Source: Oscillospiraceae bacterium
GTDB lineage: Bacteria; Bacillota_A; Clostridia; Oscillospirales; Ruminococcaceae
Assembly: GCA_004558145.1 (NCBI GenBank)
Contig: SFDQ01000007.1
Location: forward strand, 1 to 64,000
DNA length: 64,000 nt
Direction of reading: 5' to 3'
Under the pieces are notes generated by a model. The model was not told the DNA's origin and searched no databases. It saw only the letters and a program-made list of their open reading frames with translations. Position 1 is the stretch's first letter, and every line of letters begins with the position of its first letter. Below are positions 59,221 through 64,000 of this stretch, piece after piece. A program made the translations under genes and the position numbers.

Positions 59221-60537
59221 TCAGATGCGGTCAAAATACTGCTGCATCTCGTACTCGTGGGGGTCCTCCGCCCCGGCGCTGGCCGCGGCCACCCGCCGCT
59301 TCTGGGCGAGGTAGGAATCCAGCAGGCGGGCCGGGAGGGTCTGCTGCAAAAAGCGGCTCTCTTCCGCCGCCTTCACCGCTTGGGCAAGGCTTGCGGGCAG
59401 CGTGGCCGCCACCGGGCCCGCGCCGCCGGTGGCGAAGAGGTCCCGGTCAGCGGCGGCCGGCAGAGGCAGGCCGTCCCGGATGCCCTCCATGCCGGCTTCC
59501 AGCAGAAGGGCGGTGACGTAATAGGGATTGCAGGCCGGGTCCGGGCTGCGCAGTTCCATGCGGCAGTCCGCGCCGGTGGCCGCCGGCACCCGCACCAGCG
59601 AAGAGCGGTTCTGGCAGGACCAGCTCACCGTGCCCGGCGCTTCGCAGCAGCCCAGCCGCTGGTAGGAGCCCGGCAGGGGGTTGGCGAATACCGTCAGCTC
59701 CGGCACACGGCGCAGGATGCCCGCCATGAAAGCCGCCGCCACCGGGTCCGGCCGGTCCTTGAAGTTTTCAAAGAGGTTGCGCCCGTCCTTGATGACCGAG
59801 AAGTTCAGGTGCAGCCCGTTGCCGCTTTTGCCGGGCAGGGGCTTGGGCAGGAAGGAAGCGAACAGGCCGTGCTGCCCCGCGATGGCCTTGACCACCGTGT
59901 GCACCGTCATCAGGTCGTCCGCCGCCTGCAGGGGCGAGGCGCAGCGGAAGTCGATCTCGTTCTGGCCGGGGCCCTGCTCGTGGTGGCTGCGCTCGGGCTG
60001 GATGCCCATCTCCTCCAGCGTGAGGCAGATGCTGCGGCGCACGTTCTCGCCCCGGTCGATGGGGGCGAGGTCGAAGTAGCCGCCCTGGTCGAAGGGGATG
60101 CGGGTGGGCTGGCCGTGCTCGTCGGTCTCAAAGAGATAGAACTCGCACTCCGGCCCCACCAGGAAGTGGTAGCCCTCCTTTGCCGCCGCCTGCTCGGTGC
60201 GGCGCAGCAGGGCACGGCCGTCCCCCTCGAAGGGGCGGCCGTCGGGGTAGCGCACGTCGCAGAACAGCCGCCCCACGCAGCCTTCGCTGGGCCGCCAGGG
60301 CAGCAGGGCGAAGGTGTCCAGGTCCGGCTGAAGGAACAGGTCCGATTCGGCCACGTTGGCAAAGCCGGGGATGGCGGACGCATCGAAGGACACCCCCTGC
60401 TCCGCCGCGTGGCGCAGCTGGCTGGACATGATGGCGATGTTCTTCTGCACGCCGAACATGTCGCAGAAGGCCAGACGGATGAACTTGATGTCGTTTTCCT
60501 CCACAAAGCGGAGAAGCTGGTCAAGGGTGTGGGTCAT
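59221..60537 (-). CDS. glnA: Glutamine synthetase, type I
   Basis: A 438-aa GSI enzyme: FVEENDIKFIRLAFCDMFG, the metal-binding GPECEFYLFE and SHHEQGPGQNEIDF, the ATP/glutamate region SGNGLHLNFSV, and RVPAATGADCRMELRSPDPACNPY. It makes glutamine from glutamate, ammonia and ATP. The ATG at 60537 follows AAAGGAGG. It is the first gene of a unit with the ANTAR regulator, behind a leader with an intrinsic terminator, and a type III synthetase is encoded at the window's end. Confidence 0.95.
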   Translation of the reverse strand: MTHTLDQLLRFVEENDIKFIRLAFCDMFGVQKNIAIMSSQLRHAAEQGVSFDASAIPGFANVAESDLFLQPDLDTFALLPWRPSEGCVGRLFCDVRYPDGRPFEGDGRALLRRTEQAAAKEGYHFLVGPECEFYLFETDEHGQPTRIPFDQGGYFDLAPIDRGENVRRSICLTLEEMGIQPERSHHEQGPGQNEIDFRCASPLQAADDLMTVHTVVKAIAGQHGLFASFLPKPLPGKSGNGLHLNFSVIKDGRNLFENFKDRPDPVAAAFMAGILRRVPELTVFANPLPGSYQRLGCCEAPGTVSWSCQNRSSLVRVPAATGADCRMELRSPDPACNPYYVTALLLEAGMEGIRDGLPLPAAADRDLFATGGAGPVAATLPASLAQAVKAAEESRFLQQTLPARLLDSYLAQKRRVAAASAGAEDPHEYEMQQYFDRI

Positions 60538-60571
60538 AAAGGCGCCCCTCCTTTGCAACGGTAAAAATTGC

Positions 60572-60660
60572 AAAAAGCGCTGCGTTGCCCTTGGGGGAGA
60601 ACGCAGCGCCTTTGCTGTTTCGATTAATGGTATTATACCCGTCCCGGCCGGCCGCGTCAA
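60572..60660 (-). promoter_or_regulatory. glnA promoter and attenuator leader
   Basis: Minus-strand TTGACG (60655-60660), 17 bp, TATAAT (60632-60637). The leader can fold CAGC-AAAGGC-GCTG (60604-60617) near its 5' end, or a terminator (60577-60586 with 60600-60609, T5 at 60572-60576) that uses the same bases. After it, TTTGCAA and TTGCAAA can pair just before the SD. Confidence 0.75.
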
Positions 60661-60669
60661 GATGTTTTG

Positions 60670-60765
60670 TTGACAAGGGGCGCGGGGAATGCTATCCTTA
60701 AAGGCGAACAACGGCGTTCATGCCGCCCGTTTTGCGGGCAGGCCTGGTCGCCGTTTGTTTATTTT
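60670..60765 (+). promoter_or_regulatory. dapL promoter and attenuator leader
   Basis: TTGACA (60670-60675), 17 bp, TATCCT (60693-60698), back to back with the glnA promoter (-35 boxes 9 bp apart). The transcript begins almost at the hairpin GAAC-AACGGC-GTTC (60706-60719). The terminator-like stem AACGGCG/CGCCGTT (60710-60716 with 60749-60755) with TTTGTTTATTTT shares these bases. Confidence 0.65.
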
Positions 60766-60795
60766 CCGGCCCGCGGGGCAGAAAGGACACAAACC

Positions 60796-61983
60796 ATGGC
60801 TCAGATCATCAACCATTCTTTTGATACCATTCCCAAAAGCTACCTGTTCAGCGAGGTGGCCCGCCGGGTGGCGGCCTTCCGCGCCGCACACCCGGAGAAA
60901 GAGCTCATCCCCATGGGCATCGGCGACGTGACCCGGCCTTTGCGCCGCCCGGTCATCGAGGCGCTGAAAAAGGCCGCCGAGGAGCAGGCCCACGCCGAAA
61001 GCTTTCACGGCTACGGCCCCGAGCAGGGCTATGACTTTTTGCGTGAGGCGGTGCTGGGCCACTACGCGGGCTTTGGCGTGCACCTTGAAAAAGAGGACGT
61101 TTTCATCAGCGACGGAGCCAAAAGCGACCTGGGCAACCTGCCGGACCTGTTCTCCGGGGACTGCGTCGTGCTTCTGCCCGACCCGGTGTATCCCGTCTAC
61201 CGGGATTCCAACCTGATGGCCGGGCGCAGGGTGACCTATCTGGCCGCCACTCGCGCCAACGGCTTTGCTCCCCTGCCCGACGAAACCCTGCACGCGGACC
61301 TTGTCTATCTGTGCAGCCCGGCAAACCCCACCGGCGCGGCCTACACCAGAGAGCAGCTGAAGGTCTGGGTGGACTGGGCCCTGGCCAATGACGCGGTCAT
61401 CCTCTACGACGCGGCCTATGAATGCTTCATCCAGGACGACCTGCCCCACAGCATCTACGAAGTGGAGGGCGCGAAGGAGTGCGCCATCGAGGTTTGCAGT
61501 CTGAGCAAGACCGCCGGCTTCACCGGCATGCGCTGCGGCTACACCGTGGTGCCCCACGGCCTTGTGCGGGAGGGGCAGAATCTGCACGATCTGTGGCTGC
61601 GCCGCCAGTGCACCAAGATGAACGGCGTGGCCTACCCCATCCAGCGGGCCGCCGAGGCGGTGTTCACCCCCGAGGGCATGGCCGCCTGCCGCGAGGACAT
61701 CGCCGCCTATCTGCGGGCCGCCGCCATCGTGGCGGACGCTCTGGACGAGCTGGGCATCTGGTACTGCGGCGGCAAGAACTCCCCCTACATCTGGATGGAG
61801 TGTCCCAAGGGGATGGACTCCTGGCAGTTCTTCGACGCCCTTTTGGAAAACGCCGGCATCATCGGCACGCCGGGCAGCGGCTTTGGCGAAAACGGCGAAG
61901 GCTACTTCCGCCTTTCGGCCTTCTCGGGCGAAGAGAACGCCCGCGCCGCCATGGAGCGTCTGCGTGCCTGGCTGCAAAGCTGA
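60796..61983 (+). CDS. dapL: LL-diaminopimelate aminotransferase
   Basis: A 395-aa fold-type I PLP enzyme: LFSEVARRVAAF, LIPMGIGDVTRPL, FHGYGPEQGYDFLREAV, FISDGAKSDLGNL, the PLP lysine in SLSKTAGFTGMRCG, and GTPGSGFGENGEGYFRLS. It makes LL-diaminopimelate from tetrahydrodipicolinate and glutamate in one step, bypassing the succinyl route; the product feeds lysine and peptidoglycan. GAAAGGA lies 8 bp before the ATG. Confidence 0.95.
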   Translation: MAQIINHSFDTIPKSYLFSEVARRVAAFRAAHPEKELIPMGIGDVTRPLRRPVIEALKKAAEEQAHAESFHGYGPEQGYDFLREAVLGHYAGFGVHLEKEDVFISDGAKSDLGNLPDLFSGDCVVLLPDPVYPVYRDSNLMAGRRVTYLAATRANGFAPLPDETLHADLVYLCSPANPTGAAYTREQLKVWVDWALANDAVILYDAAYECFIQDDLPHSIYEVEGAKECAIEVCSLSKTAGFTGMRCGYTVVPHGLVREGQNLHDLWLRRQCTKMNGVAYPIQRAAEAVFTPEGMAACREDIAAYLRAAAIVADALDELGIWYCGGKNSPYIWMECPKGMDSWQFFDALLENAGIIGTPGSGFGENGEGYFRLSAFSGEENARAAMERLRAWLQS

Positions 61984-62003
61984 ATCCCTTCACAGAAAAA
62001 GCA

Positions 62004-62036
62004 AGCGCCCTGGAAAACTCCGGGGCGCTCATTTTT
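62004..62036. terminator. Bidirectional terminator between dapL and pyrG
   Basis: Stem 62004-62014 with 62019-62029 (one G-T pair), then a T5 run; the two genes converge here. Confidence 0.83.
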
Positions 62037-63639
62037 ATGCGTTCTGATGGCCCAGGGCCGCGGCAACGAAGTTGCGGAAGATGGGCTGGGGTTTATCGGG
62101 CCGGCTCTTGAACTCCGGGTGGTACTGCACGCCCACGAAGAAGGGGTGGCCGGGCAGTTCCATGGCCTCCACCAGCCGCCCGTCGGGCGAGAGGCCGCTG
62201 AACACCACGCCCGCCTCGCTCAAAGCGGCGCGGAAGTCATTGCTCACCTCATAGCGGTGGCGGTGGCGCTCGCTGATCATGCTCTGGCCGTAGATGCGGT
62301 GGAGCAGGGTGCCGGGCTGCACTGCGCAGGGGTAGGCCCCCAGCCGCATGGTGCCGCCCTTGGGCAGATTGCCCTGCTGGTCGGGCATGAGGTCGATGAC
62401 GCAGGCGTCGCCTTCGGGGTCGAACTCACGGGAGTTGGCACAGGGCAGGTTCGCCAAGGCACGGGCAGCGTCGATGACCGCGATCTGCATGCCGAGGCAG
62501 ATGCCGAAATAGGGCACCTTGTTCCGGCGGGCCCAGTCCGCCGCCAGCACCATGCCCTCGATGCCCCGCTTGCCAAAGCCGCCGGGCACCAGCACGCCGT
62601 CCGCCTTTGCCAGGCGCGCGTCCACCGTCTCGGGAGTGAGGGATTCCGAGTCCACCCAGTCCAGCGTCACGGCGGCGTTGTTGGCATAGCCCGCGTGGTT
62701 CAGCGCTTCTACCACCGAGAGGTATGCGTCGTGCAATTCCACATACTTGCCCACGATGGCGATGTTCACCTTTCTTTCCAGGCTGCCGATGCGTCGGCAG
62801 AGGGCCGACCACTCGGTGAGGTCGGGCTCCCTGGTCTCAAATCCCAGCCGCTTGCAGACAAGATCGTCCAGCCCGGCGGCGTGGAGCATCAGCGGCACCT
62901 CATAGAGGCTGCCAAGGGTGCGGTTTTCGATGACGCAGTCCGGCTCCACGTTGCAGAAAGCCGCCAGCTTTTGCAGGATGCCCTCTTCCAGCGGCTCGTC
63001 GCACCGGGCGATGATGACGTCCGGCATGATGCCCATGCTCTGCAGCTCCCGCACCGAGTGCTGGGCGGGCTTTGTCTTGTGCTCGCCGGAGCACTTGAGC
63101 CAGGGCACCAGCACCACATGGAGGAACATGCAGTTCTCCCGCCCTTTTTCCCGGCTGATCTGGCGCAGCGCCTCCAAAAAGGGCTGGCTCTCGATGTCGC
63201 CGATGGTGCCGCCGATCTCGGTGATGACCACATCCGCGCCGGTGTAGTCGCCCAGGCCGTAGACGAACTGCTTGATCTCCCCGGTGATGTGGGGGATGGT
63301 CTGCACCGTGCGGCCCAGATACTCCCCCGCCCGCTCCTTGTGCAGCACGTTCCAGTAGACCCGGCCGCTGGTGAGATTGGACAGCTTGTTCAGGTCCTCG
63401 TCGATGAACCGCTCATAGTGGCCCAGGTCCAGGTCGGTCTCCACGCCGTCCTCGGTGACGAACACCTCACCGTGCTGATACGGGCTCATGGTGCCGGGGT
63501 CCACGTTGATGTAGGGGTCCAGCTTCTGGGCGGCCACCTTGAGGCCCCGCTGTTTCAGCAGCCGGCCAAGGCTGGCCGCGCTGATGCCCTTGCCCAGGCC
63601 GGACACCACGCCACCGGTGACGAAAATATGCTTTGCCAT
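62035..63639 (-). CDS. pyrG: CTP synthase
   Basis: A 534-aa enzyme with the synthase start KHIFVTGGVVSGLGKG (P-loop), DPYINVDPGTMSPYQHGEVFV and a C-terminal glutaminase domain (GICLGMQIAVID with nucleophile Cys, HPEFKSRP). It aminates UTP to CTP with glutamine nitrogen. The ATG at 63639 follows AGAGGTGG. It has its own promoter and a leader with an intrinsic terminator. Confidence 0.97.
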   Translation of the reverse strand: MAKHIFVTGGVVSGLGKGISAASLGRLLKQRGLKVAAQKLDPYINVDPGTMSPYQHGEVFVTEDGVETDLDLGHYERFIDEDLNKLSNLTSGRVYWNVLHKERAGEYLGRTVQTIPHITGEIKQFVYGLGDYTGADVVITEIGGTIGDIESQPFLEALRQISREKGRENCMFLHVVLVPWLKCSGEHKTKPAQHSVRELQSMGIMPDVIIARCDEPLEEGILQKLAAFCNVEPDCVIENRTLGSLYEVPLMLHAAGLDDLVCKRLGFETREPDLTEWSALCRRIGSLERKVNIAIVGKYVELHDAYLSVVEALNHAGYANNAAVTLDWVDSESLTPETVDARLAKADGVLVPGGFGKRGIEGMVLAADWARRNKVPYFGICLGMQIAVIDAARALANLPCANSREFDPEGDACVIDLMPDQQGNLPKGGTMRLGAYPCAVQPGTLLHRIYGQSMISERHRHRYEVSNDFRAALSEAGVVFSGLSPDGRLVEAMELPGHPFFVGVQYHPEFKSRPDKPQPIFRNFVAAALGHQNA

Positions 63640-63672
63640 AGAAAATTCCACCTCTGCTCCCTGCGCTTTTGC

Positions 63673-63774
63673 AAAAAAAGAGAGGGCGTCCATCACCCCG
63701 CCGAAAACGACGGAGCGATGGACGCCCTTGTCCTAACGAAGAGTCATTATAAGCCCGGCGCGGGGGTTTGTCAA
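63673..63774 (-). promoter_or_regulatory. pyrG promoter and attenuator leader
   Basis: Minus-strand TTGACA (63769-63774), 17 bp, TATAAT (63746-63751). The RNA can fold GGAC-AAGGGC-GTCC (63720-63733) near its 5' end, or a terminator (63684-63694 with 63717-63727, then TCTCTTTTTTT) sharing bases. The transcript does not begin with the GGGC run used in B. subtilis pyrG control. Confidence 0.72.
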
Positions 63775-63781
63775 CGGGAAA

Positions 63782-64000
63782 TCACACGGAGAACAGCAGT
63801 TCGCTGTAATCGGGGTAGGGCAGCGCACCAGCGGGCAGATAGACTTCGGCGGCATCTGCCAGACTGCGCACCTCATCCATGGCGGGCAGCACCTCGTCGT
63901 GATAGAACCAGGCGGCTTCCTGCCCGTCGCCCAGGGTCTCGGCTTTGGCCAGCGCCTCTTCCAGCTTGCTCTGGGCGGCGTCGATCTTGCCGTAGCTTGC
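63782..64000 (-). CDS. glnN: Glutamine synthetase type III, C-terminal end
   Basis: The last 72 codons of a gene that enters from the right edge. The ending YHDEVLPAMDEVRSLADAAE followed by PYPDYSELLFSV is the typical C terminus of the large (about 700-aa) type III glutamine synthetases. The pyrG promoter begins 8 bp before its stop codon side, leaving no room for a separate terminator. Only the C-terminal helix region is visible, so active-site residues cannot be checked. Confidence 0.8.
   Translation of the reverse strand, partial: ASYGKIDAAQSKLEEALAKAETLGDGQEAAWFYHDEVLPAMDEVRSLADAAEVYLPAGALPYPDYSELLFSV

Noticed and set aside
60693..60795. dapL leader as a lysine riboswitch
   Set aside because: The leader is about 90 nt, far shorter than the L box, and lacks its conserved junction motifs; it is better explained by the hexaloop/terminator pair.
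63640..63751. pyrG leader as the B. subtilis type CTP-sensing reiterative attenuator
   Set aside because: The expected transcript start lacks the GGGC run needed for G addition, and the terminator 5' arm lacks the matching pyrimidine run.
1..64000. CRISPR arrays, insertion sequences, prophage, integrons or attachment sites
   Set aside because: No regularly spaced repeats, transposase or integrase motifs, or direct-repeat-bounded segments were seen. The accessory zone at 32-37 kb has decayed genes but no mobility gene.

Overview
The window is GC-rich Firmicutes DNA, most likely from a gut member of the Oscillospiraceae/Ruminococcaceae (Faecalibacterium, Gemmiger or Subdoligranulum-like). The grounds are Clostridia-type gene orders (recO-era-ybeY-phoH-yqfD-yqfC and SRP RNA-dnaX-ybaB-recR), sporulation genes (spoIIGA-sigE, sigG, yqfC, yqfD, ylbJ, ylmC/ymxH), a dapL-type lysine/diaminopimelate route, strong SD sequences with GTG and TTG starts, and a galacto-N-biose/lacto-N-biose phosphorylase pathway typical of mucin or milk-glycan users. 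No CRISPR array, insertion sequence, prophage or rRNA operon is visible.

Layout. 1-2.8 kb: GNB/LNB utilisation (lnpA, an AraC regulator, nahK). 2.8-4.6 kb: membrane beta and gamma subunits of a Na+-pumping decarboxylase. 4.7-11.1 kb: mreB-like, comF, recD2, an LTA-synthase-like sulfatase and ylmC. 11.2-15.5 kb: a HAD phosphatase and the sporulation sigma block. 15.5-23.4 kb: a minus-strand run of mutS2, recO, a yqzL-like gene, era, dgkA, ybeY, phoH, yqfD and yqfC. 23.5-31.9 kb: ylbJ, tRNA-Thr, an autoregulated TetR/antiporter pair, an AraC/binding-protein pair, rlmD, GNAT and a lipoprotein. 31.9-37.2 kb: a small accessory zone with a decayed SirTM/macrodomain ADP-ribosylation operon, a flavin oxidoreductase/HxlR pair with a palindromic operator, and a MarR/MATE pair. 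37.4-50 kb: a BlaI/M56 receptor pair, a second MATE pump, an FecBCD-type ABC importer with an FmdE protein behind a terminator-bearing leader, and a MarR-controlled heterodimeric ABC exporter. 50-55.7 kb: smpB, recR, ybaB, dnaX, SRP RNA, pduL, a uracil-DNA glycosylase and a flavodoxin-ferredoxin protein. 55.7-64 kb: a nitrogen/glutamine block with HisH/HisF-like proteins and an N-acetyl sugar amidotransferase, an ANTAR antiterminator, glnA, dapL, pyrG and the end of a type III glutamine synthetase.

The most striking signal is in the last block. Four transcription leaders, those of glnA, dapL, pyrG and the amidotransferase operon, each hold a 14-nt hairpin made of a 4-bp stem closing a six-base AANGGC loop. 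In each, the hairpin overlaps the 5' arm of an intrinsic terminator, so the two structures exclude each other. The only RNA-binding antiterminator visible nearby is the ANTAR protein encoded directly after glnA, and ANTAR proteins are known to recognise hexaloops with A at position 1 and G at position 4. I infer a local attenuation regulon for glutamine-linked metabolism that uses a single, promoter-proximal hexaloop rather than the known double one.

The window also shows well-formed operators beside several regulators (TetR, HxlR, MarR, BlaI), a spoIIGA promoter with an abnormally long spacer resembling the Spo0A-activated B. subtilis spoIIG promoter, and a candidate sigma-F promoter before sigG.
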